Source: Lentisphaeria bacterium
Lineage (GTDB): Bacteria; Verrucomicrobiota; Lentisphaeria; Victivallales; Victivallaceae
Direction of reading: 5' to 3'
Assembly: GCA_900768515.1 (NCBI GenBank)
Contig: CAAGDG010000134.1
Coordinates: 1 to 5,479 of the forward strand
DNA: 5,479 bases
Shown: positions 1 to 5,479 of the stretch, piece after piece
How positions within the stretch are numbered: position 1 is the first letter of the stretch
How the letters are laid out: every line of letters begins with the position of its first letter
The notes under the pieces: generated by a model
Told to the model about the DNA's origin: nothing
The model's input: only the letters and a program-made list of their open reading frames with translations
The model's database searches: none
Position numbers and translations under genes: made by a program

Positions 1-1
1 C

Positions 2-1516
2 GCCGGTGCGCGACCAACCGCCGAAACACATGCCGGTGGAATCGTAGACCTGAACCAGCCGATCCACCTCTACGCCCGCCCGCAGAAGCTCAAACAGCTG
101 ACGCTGGAGACCGAAGACGGGAAAGTGTTCGGCAAACTCACACTCAACGTCCACTCCGGAAACCGCTCCTACCTGGTCGCCCGTCTGCCCAAGTCGCTGA
201 AGACCGGCAGGCATACGATCAAAGGGATCGCCCTCTATCAGGACGGTTCCCGCTATGAGAAGAGCGTCACGGTCAGAGTGACACCCGGCATCGAGGATAC
301 GCTGCCGCCGTACTTCCCGAACGGCGTGATCCACTTCCGGGGCAAGGGCTTTCTGGAGGGAGACTACCTGCTTGCGGCCGACGGCAAACGCGGAGAATCC
401 AGCGTGGTGCTCAAAGATAAGAAGCACCCCTTCCGCCCCGGAGACACGGTCATCCTGCGCGCTCCGGAAACCCCGCGCCGCAAGGCGGAGACCAAAAACG
501 CCTGCAACTGGGGGACCTACCGCAGCACGATCCTCTATGTCGACAAGGTGGACGGTGCGAAAATCACCTTCAACCAGCCGATGCGGATCGACTATCCGAT
601 CATCGACGGGGCGTTTCTGCGGGGAGTCGACCTGGTCAAAGGCGGCGGGTTCGAAAACATGACCGTCGAACAGAAGACCGATTACTGGTCGACCTCGGTG
701 CTCTTTGAATTCGCTTCGGACTGCCTCGCGCGAAATGTCAAGGTCATCAAATGCGGCCGCCATCCCGTCTATGCCTACAACGCCAAGTTCTGTTCGATTC
801 TCAACTGTGAATTCGACGATGCCTGGTTCAAGGGCGCCGGCGGAACGGCCTACTCCGGGTGGGAGGTCTCCTACGACTGTCTGATGGATGGCATCGAGAC
901 CCGCCGTCTCCGCCACGCTCCGATGGTGCAGTGGTCGGCTTCAGGCAACGTGATCCGCAACGGAGTCTTCCACAGCAGCGACGCGCAATGGCACTCCGGA
1001 TGGACCAACGAGAATTTGTTTGAAAACTGCGTCATCACCTCCGATACCAGAGAGAACGGCGGTTACGGCAACGCCTTCTGGGCCTCGGCGCCCGAAGACG
1101 GCGCCCATGGTCCGAACGGACCGCGGAACGTGGTCTACAACTGCGACACCTATTCGATCGCGCCGGCCATCTGGCTCGGCGGGATGAATGAAGGATGGAT
1201 CTTCGCCTACAACCGGTTCCGGGTCAAATCGGGCAGCGGCCTCTTCGTAAAAACCGCAAGTTTCGACCATATCCTCAAAGGCAATGTCTTCCAGCTGGAG
1301 GACGGTTCCCCGCTGGTGACCTTCGCCTCCCCCGACTGCGGCGGCATCGAACTGGTGGATAATCAGGTCTACGGAACCAAAAGACTCTACCAGGGACTGC
1401 AGAAACCCGCGGTCAACCGGGGCAACCGGCTCATGAAATACGACGCCGACGTTCCGAGGCCGAAACCGCGCGAACCCTCCATCTACGAGTGGCAGGTTCG
1501 GAACCGGAAAAAATAA
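2..1516 (+). CDS. Ig-like plus right-handed parallel beta-helix protein (5' partial)
   Basis: The frame is open from the left edge (first whole codon at 2) to a TAA at 1514-1516, giving 504 residues. The true start and any signal peptide lie outside. An internal GTG at 125 is in frame but has no reason to be the start, because coding-like sequence continues upstream. Residues about 7-95 look like a bacterial Ig-like domain: beta-rich, with a TGRHTIKGIALYQDGS-type strand-turn and a closing VTVRVTP strand. Residues about 100-200 include a 'PGDTVIL' segment and a 'VDGAKITFNQPMRIDYP' segment, typical of the entry to pectate-lyase-like beta-helices. Residues about 215-460 contain rung-like repeats with Asn, Gly and hydrophobic spacing (for example FENMTVEQ, ARNVKVIKC, FENCVITSD, LVDNQVYG). 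The C-terminus is short and basic. Inferred role: a secreted or surface protein acting on or binding polysaccharide. I cannot identify catalytic residues or a substrate, and a structural role is equally possible. It is convergent with the fab operon and functionally unrelated to it. Confidence 0.85.
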   Translation, partial: AGARPTAETHAGGIVDLNQPIHLYARPQKLKQLTLETEDGKVFGKLTLNVHSGNRSYLVARLPKSLKTGRHTIKGIALYQDGSRYEKSVTVRVTPGIEDTLPPYFPNGVIHFRGKGFLEGDYLLAADGKRGESSVVLKDKKHPFRPGDTVILRAPETPRRKAETKNACNWGTYRSTILYVDKVDGAKITFNQPMRIDYPIIDGAFLRGVDLVKGGGFENMTVEQKTDYWSTSVLFEFASDCLARNVKVIKCGRHPVYAYNAKFCSILNCEFDDAWFKGAGGTAYSGWEVSYDCLMDGIETRRLRHAPMVQWSASGNVIRNGVFHSSDAQWHSGWTNENLFENCVITSDTRENGGYGNAFWASAPEDGAHGPNGPRNVVYNCDTYSIAPAIWLGGMNEGWIFAYNRFRVKSGSGLFVKTASFDHILKGNVFQLEDGSPLVTFASPDCGGIELVDNQVYGTKRLYQGLQKPAVNRGNRLMKYDADVPRPKPREPSIYEWQVRNRKK

Positions 1517-1526
1517 CCGGAAACAT

Positions 1527-1542
1527 CCCGACTCCCCGACTC
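1527..1542. repeat. Perfect tandem 8-bp duplication
   Basis: CCCGACTC occurs twice head to tail, 11 bases after the beta-helix gene stop, and a third partial CCGCCTC follows. The second copy supplies part of the left arm of the terminator. It is probably a replication-slippage product with no function of its own. Confidence 0.6.
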
Positions 1543-1573
1543 CCGCCTCATTTATGGGGCGGGAGTTTTATTT
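1539..1573 (+). terminator. Intrinsic terminator of the beta-helix gene
   Basis: Positions 1539-1550 pair with 1555-1566 as a 12-bp stem (ACTCCCGCCTCA with TGGGGCGGGAGT, one U-G wobble) around a TTTA tetraloop. The stem runs directly into TTTTATTT (1566-1573). It begins 22 bases after the TAA at 1516. The T tract is on the plus-strand side, so it serves the plus-strand gene. The stem is also self-complementary on the other strand, but there it has no T tract after it. Confidence 0.92.
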
Positions 1574-1777
1574 CCGACCGGGATCAATCGTCGCTCCTCC
1601 CCGGTCAGGCTCTTTGAAGCCTGGGACCACACACCTACGCCTCCTTCCCACCCGCACGATCCCCGGGCGGGCAAATCCTCTTCCAGATACAGGAAGACCC
1701 ACTTCCCTCCGCAAAGGGCGGCAAGAGGCCAGCCTCCCCGGGAAGATCCGGAGGAAACCTGATTGCCCTCGGATAAG
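1574..1777. other. Gene-free spacer between two convergent terminators
   Basis: This stretch of about 200 bases is GC-rich and holds no convincing gene. The open frames crossing it run through one or both terminators and have no recognisable protein features. It contains some small inverted repeats: GACCGGG (1576-1582) with CCCGGTC (1600-1606), and CAGGCT (1606-1611) with AGCCTG (1618-1623). The latter can be extended by GGT/ACC across a two-base bulge (1603-1628). CCTCC and GGAGG arms also flank a CCCGGG near 1735-1756. None is followed by a T tract. I see no promoter, tRNA or attachment-site signal. Confidence 0.6.
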
Positions 1778-1814
1778 AAAAAAACCGCATTCCGACATGC
1801 TGTCGAAACACGGT
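1778..1814 (-). terminator. Intrinsic terminator of the fab operon
   Basis: On the minus strand, 1814-1801 pairs with 1797-1784 as a 14-bp stem (ACCGTGTTTCGACA with TGTCGGAATGCGGT, three G-U wobbles) around a GCA loop. It is followed at once by TTTTTT (1783-1778). The three wobbles become A-C mismatches on the plus strand, so the structure is directional and belongs to the minus-strand transcript. It lies 55 bases beyond the fabF stop codon, which makes fabF the last gene of the operon. Confidence 0.92.
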
Positions 1815-1869
1815 CTCTTTCGGAAATCGCCCGGCAACCGGCTTTCACCGGACAGGGCGTTTCAACAAA

Positions 1870-3126
1870 TCACTTTTCAAAGCGGCGGTAGATCACCACA
1901 CCGTTGTGACCGCCGAATCCGAGGTTGATGTTCATTGCGACTTTCACATCCCGTTCCCGCGCCGTATTCGGCGTGATATCGAGGTCGCAGTTCGGATCGG
2001 GGGTCTCATAATTGATCGTCGGCGGAATGACGCCGGTCTGAATCGCCTGGATGCAGACGATGGACTCCTGGCCGCCGGCGGCGCCGAGCCCATGCCCGGT
2101 CGCACCTTTGGTGCTGCTGATCGAAACCTTGTACGCAGCATCACCCAAAGCGGCCTTGATCGCCATGGTCTCGAATTTATCGTTCAACTCAGTGCTGGTG
2201 CCATGGGCATTGATATAGTCGAGCTCATCGGGATTCAATCCGGCATGCCCCAACGCCATCCGGATCGCCCGCGCCATGCCGTCCCCTTCCGGATGCGGAC
2301 TGGTGATATGATACGCATCGCCGGTGGCGCCATAGCCGACAACCTCGGCATAGATCTTGGCGCCACGCTTCTTCGCATGCTCCAGCTCTTCCAGGATCAG
2401 CACACCGGCGCCTTCGCTCATCACGAAACCGTCGCGATCCTGATCGAACGGGCGGCTCGCATGCTGCGGATCATCGTTCCGTGTGCTCAACGCCTTCAAG
2501 GCGCAGAACCCGGCCACGCCGAGCGGAACCAGAGAAGCCTCGGCTCCGCCGCAGATCATCACGTCGGCATCGTCGCGCTTGATCGCCCAGAAGGACTCCC
2601 CGATCGAATGGCATCCGGTTGCGCAGGCGGTCACCAGCCCCATGTTGGGGCCGCCGGCGCCGTAACGCATGGAGATGTTTCCGCTGGCGATGTCGCTGAT
2701 CATCATCGGAATCAGGAACGGGGAAATCCGCCCCGGCCCGCGGTTGATCAGCACCTCCGCCTGGTCCGCCATCGTCTGGAGCCCGCCGATTCCGCTGGAA
2801 ACGATCACACCGACCCGGTTCGAATCGACCGAACTTCCGCGCAGCTCCTTCGGCAGCCCGGCCATCTCCATCGCCTCGTCGGAAGCGGCAATCGCGTACT
2901 GGCAGAACAGATCGACCCGCTTGGCATCCTTCGGACTCATGTACTTGTTGACATCGAAGTTTTTCACTTCACCGGCAATCCGGGTTCGGTACTCCGACGC
3001 GTCAAACCGGGTGAGCATCCCGATTCCGCAACGTCCGTTCACCAGAGAATCCCAAAACTCCGGAACATCGTTGCCGACGCAGGAAATCACGCCGAACCCG
3101 GTCACAACTACCCGTCGATTATCCAT
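1870..3126 (-). CDS. fabF: Beta-ketoacyl-ACP synthase II
   Basis: Cytoplasmic condensing enzyme (KAS II). It joins malonyl-ACP to acyl-ACP with loss of CO2, giving 3-oxoacyl-ACP two carbons longer. The 418 residues match the usual length of about 410-420 in a complete thiolase-fold protein. The nucleophile is Cys168 in the VTACATG motif. The two catalytic histidines are His308 (NAHGTSTELND) and His345 (TGHGLGAAGG), with Lys340 ahead of the latter. The gatekeeper Phe404 sits in GFGGHNG near the C-terminus. The ATG start is fixed by two consecutive in-frame TAG codons shortly upstream (3142-3147) and by an AGGGAG ribosome site (3138-3143), 11 nt before the ATG. The gene follows acpP after a 257-nt structured spacer and is last in the operon. 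Small departures from the commonest motifs are Gly-Ala in place of Ser-Met before TGH, Gly after TGH, and Leu402 where many family members have Phe. FabB is less likely, given the position next to acpP. Confidence 0.97.
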   Translation of the reverse strand: MDNRRVVVTGFGVISCVGNDVPEFWDSLVNGRCGIGMLTRFDASEYRTRIAGEVKNFDVNKYMSPKDAKRVDLFCQYAIAASDEAMEMAGLPKELRGSSVDSNRVGVIVSSGIGGLQTMADQAEVLINRGPGRISPFLIPMMISDIASGNISMRYGAGGPNMGLVTACATGCHSIGESFWAIKRDDADVMICGGAEASLVPLGVAGFCALKALSTRNDDPQHASRPFDQDRDGFVMSEGAGVLILEELEHAKKRGAKIYAEVVGYGATGDAYHITSPHPEGDGMARAIRMALGHAGLNPDELDYINAHGTSTELNDKFETMAIKAALGDAAYKVSISSTKGATGHGLGAAGGQESIVCIQAIQTGVIPPTINYETPDPNCDLDITPNTARERDVKVAMNINLGFGGHNGVVIYRRFEK

Positions 3127-3224
3127 ACTCTGTACTTCTCCCTACTAAGTGCATCGCCGGCGAAGCGCGCAATCTTCTTCCCTGAACTGCAAACGCCTGT
3201 CGAGCTTCCCTGTTTTCATATCAA

Positions 3225-3263
3225 AACGGGCCATCCACGCTTATCAACGAAGAATGGCCCGTT
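3225..3263 (-). terminator. Hairpin before fabF, possible weak terminator or attenuator
   Basis: AACGGGCCAT (3225-3234) and ATGGCCCGTT (3254-3263) form a perfect 10-bp inverted repeat with a 19-nt loop in the acpP-fabF spacer. On the minus strand the stem is followed by only a short T run (the arm's last TT plus two more T, then GATATG). Termination would therefore be partial at best. That would suit a design in which abundant acpP message ends here and a fraction continues into fabF. It could equally be an mRNA-stabilising 3' structure or a processing site. The long loop and poor T tract keep confidence moderate. Confidence 0.45.
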
Positions 3264-3286
3264 CGCAGTGCCCCGCACCTGGCCGC

Positions 3287-3359
3287 GCCGCGTTCTCCCT
3301 TTATGCAAGGTATTACGCCCGCGCTCCGGATTCCGGAAAATTCCACCCCGGAACGCGGC
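3287..3359 (-). other. Two mutually exclusive hairpins downstream of acpP
   Basis: In the minus-strand transcript the segment made from 3359-3348 has two possible partners. The near one is 3329-3319, giving an 11-bp stem (CCGCGTTCCGG with CCGGAGCGCGG, one G-U) around an 18-nt loop that itself contains GGAATTTTCC. The far one is 3295-3287, giving a perfect 9-bp stem (GCCGCGTTC with GAACGCGGC). The two stems share bases and cannot form together. The near stem begins about 25 nt after the acpP stop and has no T tract after it. The inverted repeats are directly visible; any switching or stabilising role is inference, and GC-rich sequence produces some such repeats by chance. Confidence 0.45.
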
Positions 3360-3383
3360 CCTGCGGCAATCAAAATGGGGAAA

Positions 3384-3623
3384 TTATTCCTGGCTCTTGC
3401 TCTCGATGTACTTGATCGCGTCGCCGACGGTGGTCAGCTTCTCCGCGTCCTCGTCCGGAATATCAGCGCCGAACTTCTCTTCCAGCGCCATCACCAGCTC
3501 GACCTGGTCGAGGGAGTCGGCACCGAGATCTTCGATGAACTTCGCTTCCGGCGTGACCTGATCCTCGGAAACTCCGAGCTGCTCGACGACGATCTCTTTG
3601 ACTTTGTCAGCAATGGAAGACAT
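3384..3623 (-). CDS. acpP: Acyl carrier protein
   Basis: Small acidic cytoplasmic carrier of acyl intermediates for fatty acid synthesis and a donor for phospholipid and lipid A synthesis. The 79 residues form the usual four-helix ACP, matching the family length of about 77-80. Ser37 in GADSLD is the site where holo-ACP synthase attaches 4'-phosphopantetheine. The following helix (DSLDQVELVMALEEKFG) is the strongly acidic recognition helix that partner enzymes bind. The C-terminal part (AEKLTTVGDAIKYIE) is also typical. The ATG is preceded by AAAGGGG (3634-3640) with a 10-nt gap. The gene sits between fabG (186-nt spacer with its own promoter-like sequence) and fabF (257-nt spacer with hairpins). 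This suggests separate, higher expression than its neighbours, as expected for one of the most abundant proteins in a bacterial cell. No unusual residues are seen. Confidence 0.98.
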   Translation of the reverse strand: MSSIADKVKEIVVEQLGVSEDQVTPEAKFIEDLGADSLDQVELVMALEEKFGADIPDEDAEKLTTVGDAIKYIESKSQE

Positions 3624-3702
3624 TTTACAGCATCCCCTTTTCTTGGTTATAATTCGCCTTATTTACCGTTTCACGACGATTACATTGTCATGGATATAAC
3701 GT

Positions 3703-3733
3703 ATAATATGCCGCGATACCCGGCAAAAGTCAA
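3703..3733 (-). promoter_or_regulatory. Probable sigma70-type promoter for acpP
   Basis: On the minus strand, TTGACT (3733-3728, five of six consensus bases) is followed after 19 nt by TATTAT (3708-3703, five of six). A CATATT with 17-nt spacing is an alternative -10. Transcription would start near 3695, giving a 5' leader of about 70 nt before the acpP ATG. The region just upstream (about 3734-3770) is AT-rich with A and T tracts, resembling an UP element that binds the polymerase alpha subunit. The 3640-3775 island is strikingly AT-rich against the GC-rich genes either side. The 19-nt spacing is longer than ideal, which lowers certainty about the exact -10. Confidence 0.65.
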
Positions 3734-3778
3734 ATTATTTTCTCGAAATATTGAAATTTTTTACACTATTCCTCCCCG

Positions 3779-3798
3779 GAACTCCCGAAGAACTCCCG
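3779..3798. repeat. Two 9-bp direct repeats, period 11, upstream of the acpP promoter
   Basis: GAACTCCCG occurs at 3779-3787 and again at 3790-3798. The 11-bp period is about one helical turn, so a protein could contact both copies on the same DNA face. They lie between the fabG stop and the AT-rich promoter region, about 45 bases upstream of the -35 element. An operator or activator site is possible; a chance duplication is the simpler reading. The minus-strand RNA can also fold CCGGGA with TTCCGG here, but no T tract follows, so I do not call a terminator. Confidence 0.35.
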
Positions 3799-3809
3799 GA
3801 CGGATCATC

Positions 3810-4562
3810 TCACATCAGCATTCCGCCGTCGACGTTGATCACCTGGCCGGTCACATAATCGGAATCCGGCGAGCAGAGGAAGTAGACCACATTCGCAACA
3901 TCCTCCGGAGAACCGCCCCGCTTCGCCGGAATCACGGTCAGAAAAGCCTGACGCGCCTCTTCCGAAAGTTTCGCGGTCATGTCGGTGATGATGAAGCCGG
4001 GGGCCACCGCGTTCGCCTGGATGTTCCGCGACGCAAACTCCTTGGCAGTGGTCTTCGCCAGCGCGATCACACCCGCTTTCGAAGCCGAATAGTTGGCCTG
4101 CCCCACGTTCCCCATGCGACCGACCACCGAGGCCATGTTCACGATCTTCCCGGCGCGCTGCTTCATCATCGGGCGGACCGCCGCCTTGGTGAAGTTGAAG
4201 GTGCCTTTGAGGTTGACCGCGATCACCGCATCCCACTGCTCCTCCGTCATCTTGAGCATCAGCGTATCCTTGGTGATGCCGGCGTTGTTGACCAGAATGT
4301 CGAGACGGCCGAAGTCCGCGACCACCGCGGCAACGGTGTTTTCGGCATCCTCCATCTTCGCGACGTTCGCGGCGTAGGCGCGGGCGTTGACCCCGGCAGC
4401 CTTGAATTCCTCCGCCGTCGCCTGCGCCACATCGAGCATGATGTCCACGATCGCGAGCGAAGCGCCCTCGCGGGAGAGACGTTCACAGATCGCCTTGCCG
4501 ATTCCGCGCGCACCGCCGGTCACGAGGGCAACTTTTCCCTCCAGACGTTTTTCCTGACTCAT
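3810..4562 (-). CDS. fabG: 3-oxoacyl-ACP reductase
   Basis: Cytoplasmic short-chain dehydrogenase/reductase that reduces 3-oxoacyl-ACP to (3R)-3-hydroxyacyl-ACP, the first reductive step of each elongation cycle. The 250 residues match the family (about 244-250). The nucleotide-binding motif TGGARGIG is at 15-22 and NNAG at 92-95. The catalytic tetrad is Asn117, Ser145, Tyr158 and Lys162 (YSASK). The protein closes with VINVDGGMLM, as FabG proteins do. The frame stays open upstream into fabD. I chose the ATG at 4560-4562 because the protein then begins as the family does, and because AAGGGA (4573-4578) lies 10 nt before it. It starts 26 nt after the fabD stop, so the two are surely cotranscribed. 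Asp40 at the end of the second beta strand (AIVDI) is a residue that in classical SDRs usually favours NADH over NADPH, although Arg19 is also present. Confidence 0.96.
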   Translation of the reverse strand: MSQEKRLEGKVALVTGGARGIGKAICERLSREGASLAIVDIMLDVAQATAEEFKAAGVNARAYAANVAKMEDAENTVAAVVADFGRLDILVNNAGITKDTLMLKMTEEQWDAVIAVNLKGTFNFTKAAVRPMMKQRAGKIVNMASVVGRMGNVGQANYSASKAGVIALAKTTAKEFASRNIQANAVAPGFIITDMTAKLSEEARQAFLTVIPAKRGGSPEDVANVVYFLCSPDSDYVTGQVINVDGGMLM

Positions 4563-4588
4563 TTCCGATTGTTCCCTTTCCAGAATGT

Positions 4589-5479
4589 TTAAATTGCGAA
4601 CTTCTCCAGCGCCTCTGCGCTGTTGATGTTGAAGGCCGGAACTTCGGGCAGCGTGCGGCGCAGCAGCCCGGTCAGCACGTTCCCCGGTCCGAATTCGATC
4701 ATGGTGTCGCCGCCGGCGGCCACCAGACCGCGCACGCACTCCTCCCAGCGGACCGAACCGGCCACCTGCGCGGCCAGATTCGCGCGGAGCGTCGCCAGAT
4801 CCGTCGCCGGAGCCGCGGTAAAATTGTGGAAGACCGCCACCGAAGGCATCCGCATCGGCGTCGCCTCCAGCACCGGCTTGAGCGCCTCCCCCGCCGCAGC
4901 CATCAGCCGGGAGTGGAACGCTCCGGCGACGTTGAGCACAATCACCTTGCGCATGCCCCGCGCCTTGAGCTCATCGACCGCCGCGGCCAGCTTGCTCTTC
5001 TCGCCGGAGATCACGATCTGCCCGGGACTGTTGTAGTTGGCCACGTCGATCCCGCAGGCGGCGCAGACCTCGCGGATCACATCCGCGTCGCCGCCGAGCA
5101 CGGAAGCCATGCCGCCGGAGGTGGCGCGGCACGCCCGGTCCATCAGCTCCGCCCGCTGCCGGAGCAGCTGGAGCCCTTCCGCAAAATCGAAAGCGCCGGC
5201 CGCGTACAGCGCGCCGTATTCGCCGAGGCTCAACCCGGCACAGCCGACCGGGGTCACCTCGGGGAAACGGCTCCGGAACGCCGCCAGCGCAGCACAGCTC
5301 ATCGTATAGATCGCCGGCTGGCAGTAGCGGCTCTCGGTGAGCCGTTCGGCCGGACCGTTGAAAATCAAGCCGCTCTGGTCGTAGCCCAGAATCGCATCGG
5401 CCTCGTCAAAACAGGCGCGGGCGGCCGGGTAAGCCTCCGCCAGATCCCTGCCCATGCCGACGCTCTGAGCCCCCTGTCC
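4589..5479 (-). CDS. fabD: Malonyl-CoA:ACP transacylase (5' partial)
   Basis: Cytoplasmic enzyme that transfers malonyl from coenzyme A to the ACP phosphopantetheine thiol, supplying the extender unit for FabF. The window holds 296 residues and a TAA stop. The reading frame runs off the right edge inside the N-terminal GQGAQSVGMG motif, so only about nine residues are missing. The ATG at 5453-5455 is the Met inside that motif and not the start. In window numbering, the nucleophile is Ser84 in GLSLGEYGAL and the catalytic His is His189 in GAFHSRLM. The carboxylate-binding Arg is probably Arg109 (LRQRAELM). NYNSPGQIVISG and FGPGNVLTGL are further family signatures. Leu replaces the common His just before the nucleophile (GHSLGE), a variant I recall from other FabD proteins. 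It is the first fab gene visible; promoter and upstream neighbours (often plsX or fabH) are outside. Confidence 0.97.
   Translation of the reverse strand, partial: GQGAQSVGMGRDLAEAYPAARACFDEADAILGYDQSGLIFNGPAERLTESRYCQPAIYTMSCAALAAFRSRFPEVTPVGCAGLSLGEYGALYAAGAFDFAEGLQLLRQRAELMDRACRATSGGMASVLGGDADVIREVCAACGIDVANYNSPGQIVISGEKSKLAAAVDELKARGMRKVIVLNVAGAFHSRLMAAAGEALKPVLEATPMRMPSVAVFHNFTAAPATDLATLRANLAAQVAGSVRWEECVRGLVAAGGDTMIEFGPGNVLTGLLRRTLPEVPAFNINSAEALEKFAI

Noticed and set aside
125..127. GTG as start of the beta-helix gene
   Set aside because: The same frame is open with similar coding character back to the window edge and no ribosome site precedes the GTG.
1552..1848. Minus-strand open frames of 98 and 89 codons downstream of fabF
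   Set aside because: They run through the fab operon terminator, overlap each other in different frames and show no recognisable protein features.
3145..3219. 24-codon open frame just upstream of fabF, in the same frame and ending in tandem TAG codons
   Set aside because: It could be a leader peptide, but there is no ribosome site before its ATG and no composition suggesting sensing. Conservation data would be needed to revive it.
3199..3246. Possible fabF promoter (TTGATA with a poor -10) in the acpP-fabF spacer
   Set aside because: The -10 candidate matches only about three of six consensus bases and lies within the 3225-3263 hairpin.
1906..3561. Long plus-strand open frame (551 codons) antisense to fabF and part of acpP
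   Set aside because: It opposes two unmistakable genes, its translation is rich in Arg, His and Pro with no domain pattern, and long antisense frames are expected from the codon bias of GC-rich genes.
3303..4592. Plus-strand open frame (429 codons) antisense to acpP and fabG
   Set aside because: It crosses the acpP promoter island and both opposing genes, and its product has an Arg/His-rich shadow composition.
4563..4739. Upstream extension of fabG by 59 codons
   Set aside because: It overlaps fabD in another frame, is Arg/Ala-rich and unlike any FabG N-terminus, whereas the ATG at 4562 has a ribosome site and gives the family length.

Overview
The window holds four genes of type II (dissociated) bacterial fatty acid synthesis on the minus strand, plus the 3' end of an unrelated, probably secreted beta-helix protein gene on the plus strand. 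Read in the direction of transcription, the minus-strand genes run fabD (start cut off by the right edge), fabG, acpP, fabF. This order is common across bacteria. The sequence is GC-rich with a clearly AT-rich island upstream of acpP. The organism is a bacterium. The combination of a GC-rich genome, large Ig-like plus parallel beta-helix proteins and a fabD-fabG-acpP-fabF cluster would fit the Planctomycetota-Verrucomicrobiota-Lentisphaerota group, perhaps a gut Victivallis-like lineage. That placement is an inference from protein style and is not proven here.

Layout: 2-1516 (+) is a beta-helix protein open to the left edge, ending in an intrinsic terminator at 1539-1573. A gene-free spacer follows at 1574-1777. 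An oppositely oriented terminator (1778-1814, minus) ends the fab operon. Then come fabF (1870-3126), a structured 257-nt spacer with three possible RNA pairings, acpP (3384-3623), a 186-nt spacer carrying a good sigma70-type promoter with an AT-rich upstream element, fabG (3810-4562), and fabD running off the right edge (4589-5479).

The genes work together as follows. FabD moves malonyl from CoA to the acyl carrier protein AcpP, FabF condenses malonyl-ACP with the growing acyl-ACP, and FabG reduces the resulting 3-oxoacyl-ACP. The dehydratase (FabZ/FabA), the enoyl reductase and FabH are not in the window. All visible catalytic residues of the four proteins are present. The fabD-fabG spacing is tight (26 nt). 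The two spacers around acpP are long and contain promoter-like and hairpin signals, which suggests acpP is expressed partly independently and more strongly than its neighbours.

I found no mobile element, CRISPR array, tRNA, rRNA or evidence of a new biological system. The most interesting items are regulatory: the acpP promoter, the alternative hairpins between acpP and fabF, and an Asp in FabG that may point to NADH use.
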